NCBI GenBank assembly: GCA_001512985.1
Contig: LFRX01000034.1
Span: forward strand, 1-25,783
Reading direction: 5' to 3'
Origin: Acholeplasmatales bacterium DTU056
GTDB lineage: Bacteria > Bacillota_I > Bacilli_A > ML615J-28 > CAG-698
DNA: 25,783 nucleotides
Shown: positions 1-5,977 of the stretch, one piece after another
How the letters are laid out: the number at the start of each line of letters is the position of its first letter
How positions within the stretch are numbered: the first letter of the stretch is position 1
Notes under the pieces: model-generated
The model's input: only the letters and a program-made list of their open reading frames with translations
Databases searched by the model: none
What the model was told of the DNA's origin: nothing
Made by a program: the position numbers and the translations under genes

Positions 1-15
1 TCAATTACAATATGA

Positions 16-615
16 CTATTTTTTAATAGATTTTAATACCCAATATCCCTTATCCTTTTCAATAATTTCTACATTCCCGAATACTTCTTGCATCTTCTTT
101 TCAAATGATGGAGCCCCATGTTTTTTATTAATGACCGCCCAAAACTCGCCATTTATATTTAAATATGAATAACCACCTTCAATAATTTTATGAATAACTT
201 GTTTTCCAGCTCTTACCGGTGGATTAGTAATGATACAATCAAAAGTTAATGTGACATTTTCATATAGATTGCTAACATATGCTTTAATATTGGAAAGATT
301 ATATTTATGGATATTGTGATTAGCTAGTTCGATTGCTCTTTCATTAACATCAATCATTTCTAGATATAAATGGGGATTAGTGATAGCAAGAGAAATCCCA
401 ATCACACCAATCCCACACCCAACATCTAAAATAGTTTTACAATTTGGGGAAAGCACAAGATTTTTAAGTAGGGTATTTGTTCCATAATCTAGATGATCTT
501 TGGAAAATACTCCAGCACTTGAGGTCAATGATAACAAATATTCCTTGTAATAAAATGTAATATTATAAGTTTTATTGGATAAATTCTGATCATTTTTAAA
601 ATAATGACTATTCAT
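16..615 (-). CDS. rsmC: RsmC/YbxB-type class I SAM-dependent methyltransferase (199 aa)
   Basis: Probably methylates a guanine N2 in rRNA, as RsmC does; the single-domain Bacillus homologue is YbxB, whose target is less certain. Seen: a GVFS segment (about 35-38), SAM motif I DVGCGIG (64-70), an acidic residue ending the second strand (MIDVN, about D89), and the catalytic NPPVRAGK (131-138) typical of the N2-guanine family. I chose the ATG at 615 because AGAGGTGA lies just upstream. A GTG nine bases earlier would sit inside that SD. The gene follows rplL after a terminator-like palindrome and, as in Firmicutes, would be expected to precede rpoB beyond the left edge. No promoter of its own is visible, so it is probably transcribed by read-through. 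The stop is TAG. Family is confident; substrate is inferred. Confidence 0.85.
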   Translation of the reverse strand: MNSHYFKNDQNLSNKTYNITFYYKEYLLSLTSSAGVFSKDHLDYGTNTLLKNLVLSPNCKTILDVGCGIGVIGISLAITNPHLYLEMIDVNERAIELANHNIHKYNLSNIKAYVSNLYENVTLTFDCIITNPPVRAGKQVIHKIIEGGYSYLNINGEFWAVINKKHGAPSFEKKMQEVFGNVEIIEKDKGYWVLKSIKK

Positions 616-639
616 TACAGTCACCTCTATATAATGCTA

Positions 640-663
640 AAAACCTGAGATATCTCAGGTTTT
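640..663 (-). terminator. Intrinsic terminator/attenuator after rplL
   Basis: A perfect 24-base palindrome: a 10-bp stem (AAAACCTGAG paired with CTCAGGTTTT) around ATAT, running into a short T tract on the minus strand. It lies 10 bases after the rplL stop. The stem is moderate and the T run is about five, so partial read-through into rsmC and presumably rpoB is likely, as expected for the rplJL-rpoBC junction. It is symmetric enough to work on both strands. Confidence 0.75.
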
Positions 664-672
664 ATTTGCATA

Positions 673-1047
673 TTATTTAAGTTCTACAACTGCTCCAGCT
701 TCTTCTAATTTAGCTTTAATTTGTTGTGCTTCTTCTGGAGAAACACCTTCTTTAATAGGTTTTGGTGCAGCGTCAACTAAGTCTTTAGCTTCTTTTAATC
801 CTAAACCTGTTAATTCACGAACAACTTTAATAACGTTGATTTTTGATTGACCTGCAGATGCTAAAATTACGTTAACAGTTGTTGGTCCAGTTTCTTCAGC
901 GGCAGCTGGTCCTGCTGCTGCAACAGCTACTGGAGCGGCTGCGGTAACACCAAATTCTTCTTCAATTGCTTTTACTAATTCATTTAATTCTAATACTGTC
1001 ATTTCTTTTAATGCACTAATGAATTCTTGAACATTAATTTTTGCCAT
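673..1047 (-). CDS. rplL: 50S ribosomal protein L7/L12
   Basis: Flexible stalk protein of the large subunit that recruits translational GTPases. Its N-terminal helix binds L10 and dimers load onto that protein. Seen: the N-terminal dimerisation segment (about 1-32), an Ala/Pro-rich hinge (about 35-52, AAAPVAVAAAGPAAAEE) and the compact C-terminal domain including KINVIKVVRELTGLGLKEAK and the VELK end. At 124 aa it is full length. The start ATG at 1047 has a strong AAAGGAGG eight bases upstream. It lies 23 bases after rplJ in the standard L10-L12 pair and is followed by a terminator-like hairpin. Identity is certain. Confidence 0.98.
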   Translation of the reverse strand: MAKINVQEFISALKEMTVLELNELVKAIEEEFGVTAAAPVAVAAAGPAAAEETGPTTVNVILASAGQSKINVIKVVRELTGLGLKEAKDLVDAAPKPIKEGVSPEEAQQIKAKLEEAGAVVELK

Positions 1048-1070
1048 TTTAAATTCCTCCTTTTAAATAA

Positions 1071-1559
1071 TTACGCTTCTTTTTCCGCAACTTGTTTAAT
1101 AGCATAAGCAAGGTTGCGAATAGGCGCTTGTAATACACTTAATAGCATTGATAACATACCTTCTTTGTTTGGTAATGATGCCAATACTTTTAATTCAGGT
1201 TCTTGATAAATTTGACCTTCAATAATTCCTACTTTTACTTTTAAGTGTTCACTTTCTTTTAAAAAGTTATAAATAACACGGGATGCGTTTGTTGCATCTT
1301 TGGATAGAGCAACAGCACTTGGACCAACACAATATTCATCTAGTCCTTCATAGCCAAGTTTTTGAATGGCGCGACGTAAAATGTTATTTTTAACTACTTT
1401 TAATTCACAACCATTATTATATAATTCGCGACGAAGTTTTGAAACTTTTTCAACAGTTAGTCCTAAATAGTCAACTAACACAATTGATGAAGATTCTTGA
1501 AATTTACTAACCAATTCATCAACTTGCGCGCTTTTCTTGGCGATTGTTGTCTCTTTCAT
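1071..1559 (-). CDS. rplJ: 50S ribosomal protein L10
   Basis: Anchors the L7/L12 stalk to 23S rRNA. At 162 aa it has the usual bacterial length. Seen: the N-terminal rRNA-binding part with SIVLVDYLGLTVEKVSKLRR, then KVVKNNILRRA, and a C-terminal helix (LAYAIKQVAEKEA) that carries L12 dimers. The ATG at 1559 is preceded by GGAGGTGAAACA, a strong SD. The gene is first after a long leader (1560-1728) that matches the L10 autoregulatory leader, so L10, or the L10-L12 complex, is expected to repress its own synthesis. Identity is certain. Confidence 0.97.
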   Translation of the reverse strand: MKETTIAKKSAQVDELVSKFQESSSIVLVDYLGLTVEKVSKLRRELYNNGCELKVVKNNILRRAIQKLGYEGLDEYCVGPSAVALSKDATNASRVIYNFLKESEHLKVKVGIIEGQIYQEPELKVLASLPNKEGMLSMLLSVLQAPIRNLAYAIKQVAEKEA

Positions 1560-1579
1560 TGTTTCACCTCCAAAAATTA

Positions 1580-1695
1580 AGAAACCTCTTTTAACCGTAT
1601 ACGTGTTAAAAGAGGAATAAAATCACTCACTCTAATAACCTCGGTAGGAATGTTTAAGCCACATATTGGCTCCTACTGTCTACGGCATTTATGTT
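1580..1695 (-). ncRNA. L10 leader (rplJ autoregulatory element)
   Basis: The 169-base gap between rplA and rplJ holds the conserved L10-leader core. On the minus strand GCCGTAGACAGTAGGAGCC (about 1669-1687) is followed by a GGCTTAAA segment and CCTACCGAGGT (about 1638-1648). The arms AGTAGG and CCTACC pair. In Firmicutes this element binds L10(L12)4 and controls rplJL. It is followed by the hairpin at 1585-1615. Recognition is from the core motif; the exact 5' end is not determined. Confidence 0.85.
1585..1615 (-). terminator. Attenuator hairpin at the end of the L10 leader
   Basis: An 11-bp perfect stem (CCTCTTTTAAC with GTTAAAAGAGG) around a loop that itself contains the palindrome CGTATACG. 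It is followed on the minus strand by TTTCTTAATTTTT. The hairpin ends about 25 bases before the rplJ start, where Firmicutes L10 leaders carry a regulatory terminator. The interrupted T tract makes it a weaker terminator, consistent with attenuation rather than full stop. Confidence 0.75.
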
Positions 1696-1728
1696 AGAAC
1701 TATTTTATTTTTAATGGAATTCATATTA

Positions 1729-2421
1729 TTATACAAATGATTCAAAGGCAACCTTAATCCCAGGTCCCATTGTCGAAGCGACAGTTAGATTTTTAACAAA
1801 TAACCCTTTAACTGTTGATGGTCGAGCACGAACAATTGTATTAATAATTTCCACAGCATTTTCGTATAAGTGTTGAGCATCAAAGGATACTTTCCCAATT
1901 GTAACATGAATGTTCCCAGCTTTGTCAACACGGTATTCAACTTTACCTGCTTTAATTTCTTTAACAGCTTTAGCAACATCCAGTGTAACTGTACCTGTTT
2001 TTGGGTTTGGCATTAAACCTTTAGGACCTAAAATACGTCCTAATTTACCAAGTTCACCCATCATATCAGGTGTTGCCACAATTACATCAAATTCAAACCA
2101 ACCTTGTTTAATTTTTTCTAAGTACTCAACATCACCAACATAATCAGCGCCAGCTTCTTCGGCTTCTTTTACTTTTTCACCTTTAGTGATAACTAAGACA
2201 CGGCTTACTTTACCAGTTCCATGTGGTAAAACAATGGCGCCACGTAAGTTTTGTTCTGCTTTTCTTGGGTCAAGATTTAATCTAAACGACATTTCCACTG
2301 TACCATCAAATTTAGTATAACTTGTTTCTTGAGCTAACTTAATGGCATCTAATAACGGATATCGTTTTTGTCTGTCGACTTTATTTAGCGCTTCTAAATA
2401 CTTTTTAGATCTTTTTGCCAT
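1729..2421 (-). CDS. rplA: 50S ribosomal protein L1
   Basis: L1 forms the mobile stalk near the ribosomal E site and is commonly the translational repressor of its own operon. At 230 aa it is full length. Seen: N-terminal AKRSKKYLEA, the L1 signature around GAIVLPHGTGK, the domain II core with GADYVGDVEYLEKI, and GRILGPKGLMPNPKTGTVT; the C-terminus contains RARPSTVKGLFVKNLTVAST. The ATG at 2421 has AAGGAGG eight bases upstream. It lies 82 bases after rplK, and that gap holds an L1-site-like hairpin. Identity is certain. Confidence 0.98.
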   Translation of the reverse strand: MAKRSKKYLEALNKVDRQKRYPLLDAIKLAQETSYTKFDGTVEMSFRLNLDPRKAEQNLRGAIVLPHGTGKVSRVLVITKGEKVKEAEEAGADYVGDVEYLEKIKQGWFEFDVIVATPDMMGELGKLGRILGPKGLMPNPKTGTVTLDVAKAVKEIKAGKVEYRVDKAGNIHVTIGKVSFDAQHLYENAVEIINTIVRARPSTVKGLFVKNLTVASTMGPGIKVAFESFV

Positions 2422-2439
2422 TTTTCTTCCTCCTTAAAT

Positions 2440-2464
2440 GTGGTTAATCGGATATTCCTCCCAC
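2440..2464 (-). promoter_or_regulatory. Candidate L1-binding structure before rplA
   Basis: On the minus strand GTGG (2461-2464) pairs with CCAC (2440-2443), enclosing a short GGA/TCC stem and an asymmetric internal loop (GA against GATTAA). The GTGGGAG...ACCACAT frame is the same as in the stronger structure before rplK (2956-2986). L1 recognises two short helices separated by an asymmetric loop, both in 23S rRNA and in its own mRNA, so this is a plausible second operator. The SD follows directly. The inner stem is only 3 bp. Confidence 0.4.
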
Positions 2465-2503
2465 AGTTTAAGTTGTCATAAACAACTTATTTCCGAGAGA
2501 TAC

Positions 2504-2929
2504 TTAGTCTCTAATTTCAATACCCATGTTTCTTGCCGTACCTTCAATAATTTTCATGCCTTCTTCAACAGTATAGGCATTTAAGTCCGGCATTTTCATT
2601 TTTGCAATTTCGTGCAATTGTTCACGAGTAATCGAACCTACTTTTACTTTTTGGTTACCAGCACCACTTTGGATACCTGCTGCTTTTTTTAGTAAATCAG
2701 ATGCTGGAGGAGTTTTTGTGATAAAAGTAAATGAACGATCCTCATAAACAGTAATAATAACAGGTACTACATATCCCATCAATTCTTTAGTAGCCTCGTT
2801 AAATTGCATACAGAATTGTTGGATATTGACACCCGCTTGTCCTAACGCCGGTCCGACCGGAGGAGCTGGGTTAGCTTTTCCTGCTGGAATTTGCAATTTT
2901 ACAACTTTAGTAATTTTTTTCTTTGCCAC
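2504..2929 (-). CDS. rplK: 50S ribosomal protein L11
   Basis: Part of the GTPase-associated centre together with L10; binds 23S rRNA. The start is the GTG at 2929, preceded by AGAGGAGGTG, giving 141 aa, the canonical L11 length and the expected VAKKK N-terminus. An in-frame ATG at 2965 would add 12 residues and put coding sequence over the leader hairpin and SD, so I rejected it. Seen: the N-terminal proline-rich PAGKANPAPPVGPALGQ, then ITVYEDRSF and KTPPASDLLKKAAG. In the C-terminal RNA-binding domain, MPDLNAYTVEEGMKIIEGTA is present. It has its own consensus promoter upstream. Identity is certain. Confidence 0.98.
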   Translation of the reverse strand: MAKKKITKVVKLQIPAGKANPAPPVGPALGQAGVNIQQFCMQFNEATKELMGYVVPVIITVYEDRSFTFITKTPPASDLLKKAAGIQSGAGNQKVKVGSITREQLHEIAKMKMPDLNAYTVEEGMKIIEGTARNMGIEIRD

Positions 2930-2955
2930 GAGACACACCTCCTCTTTTGTCCGTG

Positions 2956-2986
2956 ATGTGGTCATAGAGTTTTAACTCTCCCACTT
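2956..2986 (-). promoter_or_regulatory. Candidate L1 operator in the rplK leader
   Basis: The leader RNA can fold with an outer GTGG/CCAC helix (2981-2984 with 2958-2961), an asymmetric loop with G on one side and ATGA on the other, and an inner AGAGTT/AACTCT helix (2974-2979 with 2966-2971). Two helices joined by an asymmetric loop is the form recognised by L1 in rRNA and in L11-L1 operon mRNAs. The position, between promoter and SD of rplK, fits autoregulation of L11-L1. Binding is inferred. Confidence 0.6.
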
Positions 2987-3021
2987 AAAATAAAATAGTC
3001 ACGCAATAAATGCACTATAAC

Positions 3022-3050
3022 ATTATATATCATACACCTAAAAATGTCAA
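3022..3050 (-). promoter_or_regulatory. Sigma-A promoter for rplK-rplA
   Basis: A perfect consensus promoter on the minus strand: -35 TTGACA (3045-3050), a 17-base spacer and -10 TATAAT (3022-3027). Transcription would start near 3015, giving a leader of about 85 bases that includes the candidate L1 operator. It lies just after the nusG terminator, so rplKA is independently transcribed. Confidence 0.92.
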
Positions 3051-3072
3051 CAAATTACATCTAAAATTTTCT

Positions 3073-3106
3073 AAAAAAAAGAGCCACTTAAACATCAGTT
3101 TAAGTG
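3073..3106 (-). terminator. Intrinsic terminator after nusG
   Basis: A 9-bp perfect stem (CACTTAAAC with GTTTAAGTG, loop of four) followed on the minus strand by GGCTC and a run of eight T. It lies 13 bases after the nusG stop and ends the rpmG-secE-nusG unit. Confidence 0.88.
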
Positions 3107-3119
3107 TACAAATCTTTCA

Positions 3120-3671
3120 TTATAATGGTTCAACTTCTTCAAAAGAAATTTCCGCTGGCGTTGAGCGCCCAAATAAATCAATCAAAACTCTAACGATTCG
3201 TTTTGAACGGTCGATATCATCAACTTTACCTACTTGTCCAGTAAAGGCGCCTCCAACAATTCGAACTTGATCACCAACATCAAAGTTCAATTTTTCTTCA
3301 TGTTCAATTCCACACATCTTTAAGATTGGAGCCATTTCTTCAGCGGTTAGAGGTACTGGTTTTGCACCGCCACCTGATGAACCTAAGAACCCAGTTACCA
3401 TAGGAGTATTACGAATCACATACCACGATTCATCAGTAACAATCATATCGATAAAAACGTAGCCCGGAAATGGTTTCGTAATTACTTCTTTTTGTTGACC
3501 CTTCTTTTTAGTTTCAATTATTTTAACTTCTGGAACTAACGCTTGAAAGACATAATCTTGCATTCCCATTGATTCAACCCGACGCAAAATATTTTCTTTC
3601 GCCGCATTCTCACATCCAGAATATGTTTGAACGACATACCAGGCTCGTTCATTTTCAAAATAGTCTTTCAT
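3120..3671 (-). CDS. nusG: Transcription termination/antitermination factor NusG
   Basis: Binds RNA polymerase and affects pausing, termination and coupling with the ribosome. At 183 aa it has the usual length. Seen: the NGN domain (about 8-115) with AWYVVQTYSGCENAAKENI, KPFPGYVFIDM and VIRNTPMVTGFLG. The C-terminal KOW domain (about 128-160) has VGDQVRIVGGAFTGQVGKV. The ATG at 3671 lies one base after the secE stop. Its SD (TAGGAAG) is weak and far away, so translational coupling to secE is likely. A strong terminator follows. Identity is certain. Confidence 0.97.
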   Translation of the reverse strand: MKDYFENERAWYVVQTYSGCENAAKENILRRVESMGMQDYVFQALVPEVKIIETKKKGQQKEVITKPFPGYVFIDMIVTDESWYVIRNTPMVTGFLGSSGGGAKPVPLTAEEMAPILKMCGIEHEEKLNFDVGDQVRIVGGAFTGQVGKVDDIDRSKRIVRVLIDLFGRSTPAEISFEEVEPL

Positions 3672-3672
3672 T

Positions 3673-4086
3673 TTAGATTCGACTTCCTATTCTAATAAAC
3701 CAATTCATTAATGGAGTTAATGCCAAGTCTACTAAGAAGAAAAATATTGCTAGGATTAGTGAGAATGTAAATACAGTAATTGTGTCTTCAATAATTCTTC
3801 CTTGCGTCGGCCAACTAACTCGTTTCAATTCCACAATTGATGGTTTGTAAAATGGCCATACTGATAGTAATAACGAAATAGCCCCCAAGACAATTAGCGT
3901 CCACGCAAATGCCATTGGATATGAACCAATTAAGAAGGCTGTTTCATCAATAATTAATGTCCCATCAACAATTAAAGTCCCTAAAACAATCGCCACTAAA
4001 GCTAGGAATAACAAAATTAAGCCTTCATATTTAAAATCATGCGTTAAAATGTATAAAGCTTTATTTTCTTTTCTTTGTTCTGCCAT
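3673..4086 (-). CDS. secE: Preprotein translocase subunit SecE (three-helix form)
   Basis: Essential subunit of the SecYEG translocon. The C-terminal part carries the SecE hallmark VELKRVSWPTQGRI (about 85-98) and its following transmembrane helix. Unlike the roughly 60-aa single-helix SecE of most Firmicutes, this one is 137 aa with two extra hydrophobic helices (about 22-42 and 54-78) before the core. That architecture resembles the three-helix SecE of Enterobacteria, in which the first two helices are dispensable. Start ATG 4086 follows AGGAGG that overlaps the rpmG TAG stop. The rpmG-secE-nusG order confirms identity. The N-terminal extension is the odd feature. Confidence 0.93.
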   Translation of the reverse strand: MAEQRKENKALYILTHDFKYEGLILLFLALVAIVLGTLIVDGTLIIDETAFLIGSYPMAFAWTLIVLGAISLLLSVWPFYKPSIVELKRVSWPTQGRIIEDTITVFTFSLILAIFFFLVDLALTPLMNWFIRIGSRI

Positions 4087-4095
4087 TTTATCCTC

Positions 4096-4245
4096 CTATT
4101 TGGTTTCTTTGTGAATTGTATGTTTGTTACACTTCTTACAATACTTTCGTAATACCATCCGTTCTGGATTACTTAATTTATTACGATCATATGTATAGTT
4201 ACGTGACAAACATTCTTCACAAACTAAAATTACTTTGTTACGCAT
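4096..4245 (-). CDS. rpmG: 50S ribosomal protein L33, zinc-ribbon form (49 aa)
   Basis: Small large-subunit protein, reading MRNKVILVCEEC at the N-terminus. Two CxxC pairs (CEEC near residues 9-12 and CKKC near 36-39) mark the zinc-binding (C+) paralogue rather than the zinc-free one. The central SRNYTYDRNK and NPERMVLRKYC segments are typical. The ATG at 4245 has AAAGGTGA upstream. The gene is first in the rpmG-secE-nusG unit, directly behind its own promoter. Its TAG stop is shared with the secE SD. Confidence 0.95.
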   Translation of the reverse strand: MRNKVILVCEECLSRNYTYDRNKLSNPERMVLRKYCKKCNKHTIHKETK

Positions 4246-4269
4246 TTATTTCACCTTTATTCCTAAGTT

Positions 4270-4298
4270 ATTTTATCAAAATCAGCCCCTTTTGTCAA
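4270..4298 (-). promoter_or_regulatory. Sigma-A promoter for rpmG-secE-nusG
   Basis: On the minus strand -35 TTGACA (4293-4298), a 17-base spacer and -10 TAAAAT (4270-4275). The predicted start is near 4263, so the leader before rpmG is only about 18 bases. It begins 15 bases after the stop of the sigma factor gene, with no terminator between, so some read-through from the cysS unit is possible. Confidence 0.85.
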
Positions 4299-4312
4299 CA
4301 AAACAAAAATCT

Positions 4313-4840
4313 TTATTTTACTTTTTGTCTAATTCGTAACATTGCATTGTAAACTTGACGAATAGAACAGTTTAATAACTGGGCTGTTTCTTTCGAACTT
4401 AAGTTTTTCTTGACACGGCATTCGAAAACTTTCTTTTCAAAATCACTTAAATTTTGTTCAACATTTTGTAATACTTCTTCATATTCGAGATTATATAAAA
4501 CTTTCGGTTCCTCAATTATCTCATAAAAATCTTCTACATACATCGTATCATAGACATACTTTTGCTCATTGCGTAGAATTTGAATAAATCGTCGTTGCAA
4601 AATCAAATCAAAATATTTATTAAAACTTTTTCCAAAACGATCATCATAAGTTTTAATAGCTTTATCTAAAGCTAGCAACCCTTCTTGATAAAAGTCATCA
4701 TAATTTTTCTTTTTTATTTTGAATGCTTTAATCCGCATTTTAATTAAATTATCATATTTCCGAAATAAATATTCCAATGCTTCTTCACAATTTTCTTGCA
4801 CTAAATACAATAACTCATAATCATTTTCCAAATAACGCAT
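4313..4840 (-). CDS. sigH: Sigma-70 family RNA polymerase sigma factor, SigH position
   Basis: Alternative sigma factor. Seen: region 2 (about 20-92), with YDDFYQEGLLALDKAIKTYD and a basic FIQILRNEQK segment, then a short linker. Region 4 (about 131-175) has the helix-turn-helix SSKETAQLLNCSIRQVYNAM. Regions 1.1 and 3 are absent. It is 175 aa, against about 218 for Bacillus SigH. Position between rlmB and rpmG matches sigH/spo0H of Bacilli, which drives sporulation entry in Bacillus and competence in relatives such as Listeria or Staphylococcus. The SD AAGGAGG at the expected spacing supports ATG 4840. The name rests mainly on synteny; the regulon cannot be seen. Confidence 0.8.
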   Translation of the reverse strand: MRYLENDYELLYLVQENCEEALEYLFRKYDNLIKMRIKAFKIKKKNYDDFYQEGLLALDKAIKTYDDRFGKSFNKYFDLILQRRFIQILRNEQKYVYDTMYVEDFYEIIEEPKVLYNLEYEEVLQNVEQNLSDFEKKVFECRVKKNLSSKETAQLLNCSIRQVYNAMLRIRQKVK

Positions 4841-4875
4841 AACAACCTCCTTAATTATGAGTTATTGTTTTTTTA

Positions 4876-5589
4876 TTATTGTTGATGTTTGATTATTTCA
4901 TACATTAATATGGCCGCTGAAACAGATGCGTTTAATGAAGTGACATGTCCTCTCATTGGAATCTTTATTAAAAAGTCACAGTTTTCTTTGACAAGACGGG
5001 AAATCCCCTTACCTTCCGAACCAATAACCAACACTACCGGCATATCATATTTTAAAGTATGATATTCAACACTAGTTGGATCATTTTCAGCACCGACAAT
5101 CCAATATCCTTGTTTTTTTAAATATTTAATTGTCTCGGTTAAATTAGTCACGATCGCAACTTTGACAAACTCGGTTGCGCCGGTAGATACTTTAACTACT
5201 GTTTCTGTTATTTTAGCGCTGCGGTGTTTAGGAAGAATAATGCCACTTACGCCACACGCTTCACTAGTACGGATGATGGCGCCTAGATTATGAGGGTCCT
5301 CAATTCCATCAAGCATTAAAAGTAACGGGTATTTAACTTTGGTTTGTAGGATATCATCTAACTCATAATACTCATATTCCCCCACTTCCGCAACCACACC
5401 CTGATGGTTCTCGGTAGTGAATTTATCAAGTTCTTTTTTACTTACGATTTTGTAAGGTATCTTCTTTTCTTTTAATTTGCGAATAAGAGTTTCAAACGAA
5501 CTTGAATCACTAAGATAAACTTGATAAACTTTTCGTCTTCCATCCAAAACACTTAATACTACATTTTTACCATATACAATTTCACGCAT
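4876..5589 (-). CDS. rlmB: 23S rRNA (guanosine-2'-O)-methyltransferase RlmB (SPOUT/TrmH family)
   Basis: 2'-O-methylates a guanosine in 23S rRNA (G2251 in E. coli). Seen in the 237-aa form: an N-terminal substrate-binding L30e-like domain starting REIVYGKNVVLSVLDG, then the knotted SPOUT domain. This has motif 1 LDGIEDPHNLGAIIRTSEA, motif 2 VIGSEGKGISR and motif 3 IPMRGHVTSLNASVSAAI. I set the start at ATG 5589, where the family's N-terminus begins and GAGGAG lies upstream. Upstream in-frame codons reach into mrnC. The start overlaps the mrnC TGA stop by eight bases, implying translational coupling. Rae1 (YacP), which follows rlmB in Bacillus, is absent. Confidence 0.93.
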   Translation of the reverse strand: MREIVYGKNVVLSVLDGRRKVYQVYLSDSSSFETLIRKLKEKKIPYKIVSKKELDKFTTENHQGVVAEVGEYEYYELDDILQTKVKYPLLLMLDGIEDPHNLGAIIRTSEACGVSGIILPKHRSAKITETVVKVSTGATEFVKVAIVTNLTETIKYLKKQGYWIVGAENDPTSVEYHTLKYDMPVVLVIGSEGKGISRLVKENCDFLIKIPMRGHVTSLNASVSAAILMYEIIKHQQ

Positions 5590-5977
5590 TTTGATAAAAC
5601 TCCTCAATAATATGAATTGATTTATCAATTAGTTCATCAAGACGTTGAAAATTATTTTTTAAATATAAATATCCAATTACTGCTTCAAAGCCAGTACTTT
5701 CTAAATAATCGATTCGTTTTAAATTGATACGTCGAGATTTATTTTTGGAATTGCGTCCCCGCTTGAAAATATTTAATTCTTCTTCGGTTAGATATTTGCG
5801 AATTTCTTGCATAATTAAATGATGTCCATAGGCACTAACATATTTAACACAATGTTTGTGAAGCTCATTTTGATTGGTAATACCTTTATCAATTAAATAT
5901 TTGCGAATTGATAATTCATAATACGCATCACCAATAAAAGCCAAGTTTGAACCATTTAGTAATTCTGGATTGCTCAT
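5582..5977 (-). CDS. mrnC: Mini-ribonuclease III
   Basis: Dimeric endonuclease lacking a dsRNA-binding domain, which matures the ends of 23S rRNA in Bacillus. At 131 aa it has the usual size. Seen: the RNase III signature LAFIGDAYYEL (catalytic Asp about 17), a basic RGRNSKNKSR segment (about 73-82) and the second acidic motif GFEAVIGYLYL (about 97-107). The ATG at 5977 overlaps the cysS TGA by four bases (ATGA), and an AGGAA SD precedes it. Its own TGA stop overlaps rlmB. The order cysS-mrnC-rlmB is as in Bacillus. Confidence 0.95.
   Translation of the reverse strand: MSNPELLNGSNLAFIGDAYYELSIRKYLIDKGITNQNELHKHCVKYVSAYGHHLIMQEIRKYLTEEELNIFKRGRNSKNKSRRINLKRIDYLESTGFEAVIGYLYLKNNFQRLDELIDKSIHIIEEFYQNA

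Noticed and set aside
2469..2490. Hairpin AAGTTGT/ACAACTT just after rplK as a terminator
   Set aside because: A 7-bp AT-rich stem with no T run on the minus strand, and rplA must be co-transcribed; at most part of the leader structure.
2930..2965. A longer L11 starting at ATG 2965
   Set aside because: It would place 12 codons over the leader hairpin and SD; the GTG at 2929 gives the canonical 141 aa.
3010..3270. A plus-strand reading frame of about 86 codons
   Set aside because: It overlaps the rplK promoter, the nusG terminator and the nusG 3' end, has no SD and no recognisable protein; it is a shadow of nusG.
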